Of a stretch of 16,371 nucleotides of DNA, positions 6,432-13,406 are shown one piece after another. The stretch lies in contig DAOTTZ010000043.1 of assembly GCA_034437535.1 (NCBI GenBank), positions 1-16,371 of the forward strand. The letters run 5' to 3'. Origin of the DNA: J038 sp034437535. GTDB taxonomy: Bacteria; Chloroflexota; Anaerolineae; Aggregatilineales; Phototrophicaceae. The translations under genes were made by a program, and so were the position numbers. How positions within the stretch are numbered: the first letter of the stretch is position 1; the number at the start of each line of letters is the position of its first letter. Below the pieces are notes generated by a model that had not been told where the DNA came from, did not search any database, and worked only from the letters and a program-made list of their open reading frames with translations.

Positions 6432-7610
6432 TCAGTCTGTAACGGCGTCATAGGCCGATAGTAAAAATGTGCGCTGGTGTTCCCACGAGAGTTCGGTCTC
6501 AATCCGTTCGCGACCGGCATCACTCATCGCCTTGCGCCTTTTCGGGTCTGCCAGCAGTTCTTCGATTTTATCCGCCATATCATCCTGGTCGTCGGGGCGA
6601 GCATAGATGGCGGTATCCTGGGCGGAGACCCGCGATTCAACCAGGTCGAAGCATACAATCGGACAACCGACCGCCATATATTCCAGGATTTTATTCATGG
6701 TTGCGGCATCGCTGTAAGGGGTTTTGGGCATGGTGTCTACAGCGACATCGGTGGTGGAGAGATAGCGCACGATGTCTTTTTGCTCGACCCATCCGGTGAA
6801 ATAGAAGTAATCTGCAATGCCAAGCTGGTTGGCCTGTTGGACCAGATCGGGCTGTGCATCACCGGTCCCCATGATAACAAACAGGATGTCTTCGCGTCCG
6901 CGCTCTTTGATGAGTTTATGCGCGACTTCGACCAGCGTATCCACACCATCCTGGGGGTTAATCACGCCCAGATAGCTCACCATATATTGATAACCCCGTT
7001 TCAGATCGGGTTCGGGTTCCACCGGGTGCAGCACATCCTGGTCAGGGCCACTGCGCACGATGTAAATCCTGTCTTCTGGATACTTGCCCCGTTCGATGGC
7101 GATGCGTTTGTGGGTCTCGTTGGTGGTCAGTACCAGATCGGCGGTGCGGAACGTCAGATTTTCCAGCAGGAGCAGCCCTTTATAGGCGGTGCCTTGCGTA
7201 CCAAAGCGCGACAGATACATCTCAGGCGAGAGATCGTGGTGGTCAAAGATGAAGCGGACGCCGAAAAGCTTGTAGAAGCGACCGATCAGCCAGAAGGTCT
7301 CCGGCGGGTTGCAGGCATGTAGAACGTCGAAGCCGTGCCGGGCAGCCACCACCAGGGATAACAGGAACGACATAATCCAGCAGTAGGAGAACTCAAAGAT
7401 AAAGCTCAGGGTTCCGCTGGTTGTGGGCGGGGCCGGGTAACGATACACATGCACATCGTCCAGCTTTTCGTAGGTCTTTCTCGTGTTCTTGCCTTTGATC
7501 GAAATCACAGAAACCGTGTAACCCGCTTTTTGCAGCGTCGTGGCTTCCAGCCAGACCCGTCGGTCGTTCGGGACCGGCAGATTTTCTACGATAATCAGCA
7601 CACCTGGCAT
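6432..7610 (-). CDS. GT4-family glycosyltransferase
   Basis: A 392-residue GT-B fold glycosyltransferase of the WecB/WbuB-like GT4 group. The N-terminal acceptor domain contains LIIVENLPVPNDRRVW, a hydrophobic stretch at about 67-92 that may dip into the membrane, VLHACNPPETFW (97-107) and FDHHDLSPE (122-130). The C-terminal nucleotide-sugar domain starts near YLGVINPQDGVD (213-224) and holds FTGWV (271-275), then MNKILEYMAVGCPIV (305-319), the E-containing donor-binding region. The likely role is adding a sugar to a lipid-linked exopolysaccharide intermediate in the cytoplasm. The ATG at 7610 has AAGGAG 10 nt upstream. First gene of a two-gene minus-strand unit, divergent from the polymerase gene. 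Confidence 0.87.
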   Translation of the reverse strand: MPGVLIIVENLPVPNDRRVWLEATTLQKAGYTVSVISIKGKNTRKTYEKLDDVHVYRYPAPPTTSGTLSFIFEFSYCWIMSFLLSLVVAARHGFDVLHACNPPETFWLIGRFYKLFGVRFIFDHHDLSPEMYLSRFGTQGTAYKGLLLLENLTFRTADLVLTTNETHKRIAIERGKYPEDRIYIVRSGPDQDVLHPVEPEPDLKRGYQYMVSYLGVINPQDGVDTLVEVAHKLIKERGREDILFVIMGTGDAQPDLVQQANQLGIADYFYFTGWVEQKDIVRYLSTTDVAVDTMPKTPYSDAATMNKILEYMAVGCPIVCFDLVESRVSAQDTAIYARPDDQDDMADKIEELLADPKRRKAMSDAGRERIETELSWEHQRTFLLSAYDAVTD

Positions 7611-7644
7611 TATGGGTGTTCTCCTTGGTTATGATACAGATGCC

Positions 7645-7653
7645 ATTGTACCA
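7645..7653 (-). promoter_or_regulatory. Possible extended -10 promoter of the GT4 gene
   Basis: Minus strand TGGTACAAT fits an extended -10 element (TGn plus TACAAT, 5 of 6). It lies 35 nt before the ATG at 7610. I see no convincing -35 box at the right distance, as is typical for extended -10 promoters. TATCAT closer to the gene is a competing candidate. Confidence 0.3.
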
Positions 7654-7696
7654 GTGTTTATGATTGTCCTTTCATCATGCTAAAAGGCCGCTGGTA

Positions 7697-7725
7697 TTCA
7701 TCAAAGAACTTCTCTGTGATAAAAT
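7697..7725 (+). promoter_or_regulatory. Probable promoter of the polymerase/ligase gene
   Basis: TTCATC (7697-7702) and TAAAAT (7720-7725) are 17 bp apart, and the -10 is extended (TGATAAAAT). The predicted start near 7732 lies downstream of the ATG at 7677, which supports translation from 7761 instead. Confidence 0.4.
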
Positions 7726-7760
7726 CTGTATGCCGAACGATTAGATTCAGGGTAGATTTG

Positions 7761-9041
7761 ATGGCCGCTATCCAGAGTTATGCAGAAACCCATATGTCCA
7801 CTCTGACCAGCCAGCTTCGCTTTGAACGTCTGGAGAAGTACCTGGTTATTCTGCTGCTGGTTCTGGTCTCGAACGGTATCTTCCATAAGAAAATCATTGA
7901 ACTGCCGGTGACCGGATTTTACCTGATGGCCGTCGGTTGGAGTGTCCTGATCTTATGGCGCTATATTCCCCAGGTGGTCCACACCATCATCCGGGATTGG
8001 CCCATGACCATCGTCCTGATTCTGTCGCTGGCCTCGGTCTTCTGGTCGCTCGAACCGATGACCAGCCTGCGGGCTGCGATCTGGTTGTATATGATGGTGA
8101 TTTTCGGTCTGTTCATCGCCATGCGTTTTAGCCTGGAAGAGCAGCTTGATCTGGTTCTGGGTATGGCGCTGTTCTCGTTGTTTTCTACGTTATTTCTCGT
8201 CATCTTTCTACCCCAGTTCGGTGTAGAGACCGCCGAAGCGCATAAAGGGTTGTGGCGCGGTATCTACACACAGAAAAACCATCTGGGGCCGTATCTGTCG
8301 TTGGGGTTCGTCGCTGTCTTCCTGGCGGGAAGGTCCCTGGGCCGTTGGCGCTGGTTGGTGGCACTGCTGCTTTTTATCGGCATTTACAACACCGGTAGTG
8401 CGACCGCCATGGCATCAGTTATCGGCCTTGCGCTGATTGGACCTATCATGATGCGATTTGTCCGCCTGCGCCATGAATTGTTCTTCGGCCTTCTGCTGCT
8501 ACTAACGCCGATTGTGGCTCTGTTTTCCTTTTATATATTGATGAACTACGAGGTCATTCTGAACGCGCTGGGCCGCGATGTGACCCTCACCGGACGAACC
8601 GAACTCTGGTCAGCCAGCTTTGAGTTGATCCGGCAGTATCCGCTCACGGGTTTTGGGCTGGATGCGTCTTTCTCAGATAATGCGCCGATCTTTCGTCTAA
8701 TCGTGTGGCAGGACGCACCCTTTGCCCACAACCACTGGATTGATATGGCTCTGGATGTCGGTCTGGTCGCGACAGTCGCTTTTGGCATTGGTTATATTGT
8801 TGCCGTCATTCGCGCCGTTCTCCATATCCGTACTGTGCGCACCCCCGAGAGCTATTTCCCGTTGTTCTTCCTGTTGTTTATCTTGATTTCCACCATGTCA
8901 ACCGAATCGTTGATCCGAATGGTGGATATGCGCTGGGTCATCTATGTGGCCGTGATCTATGGGTTGGTTTTGCGCCAGACACCGCCTGAATTCATGCCCT
9001 ATCGGCGTAAATCCAGCTCACTCCTTTACAACCAGCCATGA
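7761..9041 (+). CDS. O-antigen ligase/ExoQ-like polysaccharide polymerase, membrane protein
   Basis: A 426-residue polytopic protein with roughly ten hydrophobic segments starting near residue 28. It has signatures of the O-antigen ligase/Wzy_C superfamily: WRGIYTQKNHLG (165-176), LTGRTELW (276-283), LTGFGLD (295-301), then AHNHWIDMALDVGL (322-335) at the end of the large external loop. The WRGI-T-KN-LG motif is typical of ExoQ-like polymerases. It would join lipid-linked repeat units, or transfer a glycan, on the outer face of the cytoplasmic membrane. The ATG at 7761 was chosen over 7677 because AGGG lies 8 nt upstream and a promoter sits inside the longer version; 7794 is also possible. 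The last 24 bp overlap the convergent sulfotransferase gene. Polymerase versus ligase cannot be decided from sequence. Confidence 0.8.
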   Translation: MAAIQSYAETHMSTLTSQLRFERLEKYLVILLLVLVSNGIFHKKIIELPVTGFYLMAVGWSVLILWRYIPQVVHTIIRDWPMTIVLILSLASVFWSLEPMTSLRAAIWLYMMVIFGLFIAMRFSLEEQLDLVLGMALFSLFSTLFLVIFLPQFGVETAEAHKGLWRGIYTQKNHLGPYLSLGFVAVFLAGRSLGRWRWLVALLLFIGIYNTGSATAMASVIGLALIGPIMMRFVRLRHELFFGLLLLLTPIVALFSFYILMNYEVILNALGRDVTLTGRTELWSASFELIRQYPLTGFGLDASFSDNAPIFRLIVWQDAPFAHNHWIDMALDVGLVATVAFGIGYIVAVIRAVLHIRTVRTPESYFPLFFLLFILISTMSTESLIRMVDMRWVIYVAVIYGLVLRQTPPEFMPYRRKSSSLLYNQP

Positions 9042-9953
9042 TGAGAGATCGCGTTCGATGAAATCCTGGACCTTGAGGATGTCTTCGTGGAAATACTCAA
9101 TCATACGCCGCTGGACTTCAGGGTCAACCGAACCGCGCTCCATATTGATCTCACGTATGTGATCAACCACACTATGCAACATCCGCTTGCGTATGCGTTC
9201 CGGCAGCAGGGGTTTGACCGCGTCTTTAATCGGATTATGTGGTCGTAGCAAAAAATTATGTACCTCATGCAGATAGCGGTTTTTGGGTGCGCCGCTCACA
9301 TTATGTTGGATTTCCGTATCTGGTCTGAAGCCGGGGTTTACCCCAAGAAACGCGAATATGGCCTGGGTGACTGCCAGCGAATCGCGTCTTAAATCCTCGA
9401 ACAGATAGACATAGATATGCTCCCTGGGGAAGATGTCGTAGTAGCGCTTCAGGCTGTCATAATATAAACCGACCCGCCTGTAATGCCACAGGGGTTCATA
9501 GCCCTCTTTGATGCGCCGTTCTTCCTGGGCCATGGCCGCTTCAAAGTCGTCCAGGGGTTCGCGCCCATCACGGCGGAGATGCATATAGCTGGAAAACGCC
9601 CGCCCGACCGGGTTGCGCAAACCGATAATGATTCTGGCGTCGGGAATCCGGTCGTAAATGCGCTGTGCGCATGCAGGATCGTACAGGTAGATGGTGGATG
9701 CCTCACCGATAGCAATCTCGTTTGTGACACCCGCAAACAACGCTTCGTATGCGCTGATGTCGTTGACGATTTGATGGGTGAGTATCTCCTGGTCTCTCGG
9801 TCCTTTGAAGTCAATCGGTTTGCCCTCCATGGCGAAAAAGAAGGGTTCTTTGTTTTCGCTCATGAAGACTTGCGGATGTTGTTTGAGATAGTCATATAAA
9901 GCCGTCGTACCACTTTTTGCGGCCCCGACAATGAAAAAATTGGGCATAACCAT
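9018..9953 (-). CDS. PAPS-dependent sulfotransferase
   Basis: A 311-residue cytosolic sulfotransferase-domain protein. The 5'-phosphosulfate-binding loop is at the N-terminus (FIVGAAKSGTTALYDYL, KSGTT at 13-17), and the 3'-phosphate-binding segment is IIGLRNPVGRAFSSYMH (109-125), with R113 and S121 in the expected places. No signal peptide or membrane anchor. It would transfer sulfate from PAPS to a hydroxyl, here most likely on a lipid-linked sugar. The ATG at 9953 has GGGAG 8 nt upstream; an ATG at 9947 and a longer version from 9980 that overlaps the flippase gene are less likely. It follows the flippase gene by 20 nt in the transcript that starts with the PAPS-making enzyme, which strongly supports the donor. 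Acceptor unknown; a lipid or small-molecule acceptor remains possible. Confidence 0.87.
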   Translation of the reverse strand: MVMPNFFIVGAAKSGTTALYDYLKQHPQVFMSENKEPFFFAMEGKPIDFKGPRDQEILTHQIVNDISAYEALFAGVTNEIAIGEASTIYLYDPACAQRIYDRIPDARIIIGLRNPVGRAFSSYMHLRRDGREPLDDFEAAMAQEERRIKEGYEPLWHYRRVGLYYDSLKRYYDIFPREHIYVYLFEDLRRDSLAVTQAIFAFLGVNPGFRPDTEIQHNVSGAPKNRYLHEVHNFLLRPHNPIKDAVKPLLPERIRKRMLHSVVDHIREINMERGSVDPEVQRRMIEYFHEDILKVQDFIERDLSSWLVVKE

Positions 9954-9973
9954 ATTATCATCTCCCGAAAGGG

Positions 9974-11311
9974 TCACCAACTGACCGGAAGTGTAGAGAT
10001 ATGCAAACGACGACGTACTTCAATATAGAGCCAGATATTTCTGAGAGCAAGCGAGATGCCGGTTGAAAGCGCCACGCCTTCGATCCCCAGGTCGGTGTAG
10101 ACAAGGAAATAGTAATTGAGTGTGATGTTAATCGCGGTGACGACGGCGTAGATACGCCCGTTGAGTTTTTCATGCCCGGTCATGCTCATCAAAAAGCCCA
10201 CCGGTCCGACTGAAGCGTTGACAAACTGGGCCGCCGTCAGAATGAACAGCGTCGTTTGTCCTTCAACAAAGTCTTCGCCAAACAATTTTAAGAGCGGGTA
10301 GGAGAACAGGATAATGCCGACGCAGGCCACCAGTGAAACAGCCATAGAAATCAGGGTGGCTCGTTTGACCAGATTGCTCAACTCCTCCATCTTGCCTTGA
10401 TTATAGAGCGGTGCGATACGCGGCGCGGTGACGGCGTTGACGGCTACCAGTGGGAACATCGCCAGGCTGGCAGTACGCGAGGCAACCGCGTAAATGCCGG
10501 TCGGGATCGCGCCCAGCAAAAAACCGACCATCAGAACATCAACCCGGTCCATCACCAGATCAAAGCTGCGGATCAGCAGCATCGGGAGTGAGGTCCGTAT
10601 CCACACGCCGGTCTCATAGACTGCTTTGGCACTCTTGGCCGCGACCGGCATCTTACGGAAGATGTTGATAAGCTGAAAGATCACAATGCCGATGGTCACA
10701 AGACCCAGCAAGCTGATGGCGTTGACGTTGGTCAGGCTGCCCGTCAGCAGAAACACAACGCTGATCGCAACCATCATCAAGACGTTCTGGCCGACATTGA
10801 TCGGGCCGTAAGCTAATGCCACAAACCCCATCCCGCGCAGCACCTCAATGTATAGATAGCTGATGGAGATCAGCGGCGTGATGAGCAGGCCAACGTAGAG
10901 GGTGGTGATGTCAATATCTTCGGGTGGGAAGATCGTGAACACACCAATCGCCAGCACTGCCAGAATACTGCTGACGCCCAGGGTAATCAGGCTGAAGGCG
11001 TTGATGACACCGCGAATCTGCCCCCATTTTTCGTCGGCAATATAGCCGGGTAGGAACTTTAACACGCTCAGGGTCAAGCCGAATCCGCCGAACATCGCCA
11101 GCAGACGCGCCCAGTTGTAGGCGTAGATGTAATCACCGAAGCCCTGTGAACCGGCCAGATTTGCCAGTAACGCCTGCATCAGGTAGGCCGCAGCGACACC
11201 GGCGATTTGCAGCACAAATACGCTTGCGGCTCCAACCAGGAACTTTCGCCGTTCACCGGGTGTGCGTAACATCTCGATGACTGTATTGATACCTGCCCGT
11301 ACTCGGCTCAT
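9974..11311 (-). CDS. Polysaccharide flippase (Wzx/MVF-MATE-type exporter), copy 1
   Basis: A 445-residue membrane protein with about 12-14 hydrophobic segments, of the polysaccharide biosynthesis/flippase family. Features include FLVGAASVFVLQIAGVAAAYLM, LAGSQGFGDYIYAYNWARL after the first helix, the conserved GFLLGAIPTGIYAVASRTASL, and APRIAPLYNQGKMEEL in the middle. It should move lipid-linked sugar units from the inner to the outer membrane face. The ATG at 11311 has CAGGTTTCT before it and lies downstream of a hairpin; the longer version starts with TTG inside that hairpin. It stands between the sat-cysC fusion and the sulfotransferase. It is closely related to the second flippase at 13407-14738. 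Confidence 0.85.
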   Translation of the reverse strand: MSRVRAGINTVIEMLRTPGERRKFLVGAASVFVLQIAGVAAAYLMQALLANLAGSQGFGDYIYAYNWARLLAMFGGFGLTLSVLKFLPGYIADEKWGQIRGVINAFSLITLGVSSILAVLAIGVFTIFPPEDIDITTLYVGLLITPLISISYLYIEVLRGMGFVALAYGPINVGQNVLMMVAISVVFLLTGSLTNVNAISLLGLVTIGIVIFQLINIFRKMPVAAKSAKAVYETGVWIRTSLPMLLIRSFDLVMDRVDVLMVGFLLGAIPTGIYAVASRTASLAMFPLVAVNAVTAPRIAPLYNQGKMEELSNLVKRATLISMAVSLVACVGIILFSYPLLKLFGEDFVEGQTTLFILTAAQFVNASVGPVGFLMSMTGHEKLNGRIYAVVTAINITLNYYFLVYTDLGIEGVALSTGISLALRNIWLYIEVRRRLHISTLPVSW

Positions 11312-11343
11312 AGAAACCTGCTTCCCTTGACGCATCGACAACA

Positions 11344-11371
11344 ATTACCGGGCCATGAAAGACCCGGTAAT
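11344..11371 (-). terminator. Hairpin between the sat-cysC fusion and flippase 1, possible weak terminator
   Basis: Perfect 9-bp arms ATTACCGGG (11344-11352) and CCCGGTAAT (11363-11371) with a 10-nt loop. On the minus strand the stem is followed by TGTTGTCG, a poor T-tract. It may end part of the sat-cysC transcripts or stabilise the upstream message, lowering flippase and sulfotransferase expression relative to PAPS synthesis. Confidence 0.45.
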
Positions 11372-11400
11372 CTGTGTGGCATGACGTTTACTATGGCAGA

Positions 11401-13128
11401 TCAGGCCGGGGTTGTCTCCTGGACCTGTAGATAACCCTGCTCCACCAGATAATTGATGATCTGGTTGGCATTGGCTTCAGGTGAGTTGCCCACCGTTGTC
11501 AATGTGATTTCTGGATTCTCCGGCTCCTCATACGGGTCATCAATGCCGGTAAAGCCTTTAATCTCGCCGCGCCGTGCTTTGGCGTAGAGACCTTTCGTAT
11601 CGCGTTCTTCGCAGACTGCCAGCGGTGTATCGACAAACACTTCAAGGAATCCGTCGCCGACCAGATTGCGCACATCGTTGCGGGTGGCCCGGTAGGGGCT
11701 GATGGCGGCGCAGATGACCAGACCACCGTGCCGTGCAATTTCCGAAGCGACAAAGCCGATGCGGCGAATGTTGGTGTCGCGGTCCTCTTTGCTGAAGCCC
11801 AGTCCCTTGCTCAAATGCGTGCGCACGACATCGCCATCAAGCACCGTCGCCTGCCGGCCATATTCGAGCAGCCGGGTGGTCAGGATGCTGGCTGTGGTCG
11901 ATTTACCCGAACCACTGAGGCCGGTAAACCAGATACACACACCCTGCTGGTGGCGCGGCGGGTAGCTCTCGGCCAGGATACCGGCCACTTCCGAACGGCT
12001 GAACCATGCTGGCAGCGGCACACCACGCTCCAGATAGTCTTCACGGACCTGGGTGCCGGAGATACTCTTGGTGTTCGCACCGTTCGGGACTTTATCAATC
12101 TCTTCGTAGCGGTCTTCATCCGCCAGATACAACAACATCTTGAAGGGGACCATCTTCACGCCGATTTCTTCCTGGTACTGCACGACGAGTTCCTGGGCAT
12201 CGTAGGGGCCATAGATGGGATTGCCCTGCGAATCGTTGCCCGGTCCGGCGTGATCGCGCCCCACGATGAGATGGTTGGCACCGTAGTTGCGGCGGATAAT
12301 GGCGTGCCAGAGCGCTTCCCGCGGCCCGCCCATGCGCATTGCCAGCGGCAGCAAGGAGAGGACCACGCGATCTGGTTCGTAGTAATGGTTGACCAGTGCT
12401 TTGTAGGTGCGCACGCGGATGTAGTAATCGACATCCCCCGGTTTGGTCAGTCCGACGACCGGGTGCAGCAGCAGTACCCCGTCGATCTCTTTGATGGCAC
12501 GTTTGGTCAGTTCTTCATGGACGCGGTGCATGGGGTTGCGGGTCTGGAACGCGACCACATTCTGATGGCCGGTCTGTTCCAGGATCGCACGGGTTTCCGC
12601 CGGAGTACGACGCAAATCCTTGAAATCATAGTGTTCCGGCATTTGCAGCACGCGCAGCGGCCCGGAGATATTCAGCTTGCCCCAGCGTTCCATCTCCGCC
12701 ACAATCGGGTGGCGTGGGTCCAGGGTGCCGAACACCTTCTGGGCGACCTCTTGCCGGTCCCACTCATAAATCTCTTCCACCGTCATGATGGCGATCAGGT
12801 TGAATTTGCGGTCGCGCAGGGCGATGTCTTTGCCAATTTGGATGTCGTCATTGGGTTCGACGGGCAGCGTAATCGGCATCGGGAACAGCGTGCCATCGGT
12901 CAGCCGCATATCCTCCACCACACGCTGGTGGTCCGCCTGACCCATGAAGCGATCCAGCGGGGAGAATGCGCCTACTGCCAGCAGTTCCAGGTCACACAGC
13001 GCCCTTTCCGTCAACTGGATAGAGGGCAGTGTGCCGCCATAACTTTTGACCTCGTCCAGTTGTGAAGCCGGGACCAGCAGGTCAACAAGTTCACCACCAT
13101 AGGGTGCGATGATTTGGGTTTTGATCAT
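11401..13128 (-). CDS. sat-cysC: Bifunctional sulfate adenylyltransferase / adenylylsulfate kinase (PAPS synthase)
   Basis: A 575-residue fusion. Residues about 1-385 are ATP sulfurylase: PUA-like N-terminal part, the catalytic FQTRNPMHRVHE (194-205), the second nucleotide motif GRDHAGPG (290-297) and ISGTQVRE (356-363). From about 396 an APS kinase follows with an intact P-loop GLSGSGKST (403-411), a DGDVVR segment, FSKEDRDTNIRRIGFVA, and ISPYRATR. Sulfate plus ATP gives APS, which the second domain phosphorylates to PAPS. Both halves keep their catalytic motifs, so both should be active. The ATG at 13128 has GGAG 8 nt upstream and opens directly onto the conserved start. First gene of the run leading to flippase 1 and the sulfotransferase; this placement argues for PAPS as sulfation donor rather than for sulfate assimilation, as no PAPS reductase or sulfite reductase is nearby. 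Confidence 0.92.
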   Translation of the reverse strand: MIKTQIIAPYGGELVDLLVPASQLDEVKSYGGTLPSIQLTERALCDLELLAVGAFSPLDRFMGQADHQRVVEDMRLTDGTLFPMPITLPVEPNDDIQIGKDIALRDRKFNLIAIMTVEEIYEWDRQEVAQKVFGTLDPRHPIVAEMERWGKLNISGPLRVLQMPEHYDFKDLRRTPAETRAILEQTGHQNVVAFQTRNPMHRVHEELTKRAIKEIDGVLLLHPVVGLTKPGDVDYYIRVRTYKALVNHYYEPDRVVLSLLPLAMRMGGPREALWHAIIRRNYGANHLIVGRDHAGPGNDSQGNPIYGPYDAQELVVQYQEEIGVKMVPFKMLLYLADEDRYEEIDKVPNGANTKSISGTQVREDYLERGVPLPAWFSRSEVAGILAESYPPRHQQGVCIWFTGLSGSGKSTTASILTTRLLEYGRQATVLDGDVVRTHLSKGLGFSKEDRDTNIRRIGFVASEIARHGGLVICAAISPYRATRNDVRNLVGDGFLEVFVDTPLAVCEERDTKGLYAKARRGEIKGFTGIDDPYEEPENPEITLTTVGNSPEANANQIINYLVEQGYLQVQETTPA

Positions 13129-13162
13129 TCTATATGCTCCAGGTTTCGTCTGATTTCCCATC

Positions 13163-13168
13163 ATTATA
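13163..13168 (-). promoter_or_regulatory. Possible -10 box of the sat-cysC promoter
   Basis: Perfect TATAAT on the minus strand, 34 nt before the ATG at 13128. The hexamer 17 bp upstream (TGTTAG) is a poor -35 match, so this promoter may need an activator or may be a chance AT-rich match. Confidence 0.35.
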
Positions 13169-13225
13169 TAATCTATTCACTTATCCTAACATCCACCTAA
13201 CGAACTGGAATTACGCTTCACAGCC

Positions 13226-13274
13226 TATTTTGCCACCGTAATATTCTGTGATGTTGTCACACGGTAGCAAAATA
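13226..13274. promoter_or_regulatory. Long nested dyad in the divergent sat-cysC/flippase 2 gap
   Basis: Arms TATTTTGCCACCGT (13226-13239) and ACGGTAGCAAAATA (13261-13274) pair at 13 of 14 positions around 21 nt. Overlapping the right part is TGTGA-N5-TCACA (13247-13261), resembling a CRP/FNR-family half-site pair but with a spacer one base short. The element lies about 100 nt upstream of the sat-cysC start and 130 nt upstream of the flippase 2 start. No T-tract follows on either strand. The rest of the 278-bp gap shows no gene. Confidence 0.45.
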
Positions 13275-13406
13275 TAGCATCTGTATCGTGCATTGCCATC
13301 AGATTGATTCCTGTAACCGCAATGTATCTGCAAGGCGCGGATGTTTTACTCTATATCGGTGTATGATACACAGTTCGATGTAAGTTGGTATTTCAATGGA
13401 GTTCTA

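Noticed and set aside
6477..7322. A 281-codon open frame on the plus strand opposite the GT4 gene
   Set aside because: Antisense shadow of a clear GT4 glycosyltransferase; no Shine-Dalgarno site or domain.
11728..13065. A 445-codon open frame on the plus strand opposite the sat-cysC fusion
   Set aside because: It is the complementary reading of a strongly conserved enzyme gene, has no recognisable domain and no ribosome site, and its composition (many H, Q, D) is typical of antisense frames.
13359..13371. Small dyad GTGTAT-G-ATACAC near a TATGAT sequence upstream of flippase 2, as promoter/operator
   Set aside because: No acceptable -35 hexamer at the right spacing, and short dyads like this arise often in AT-rich DNA.
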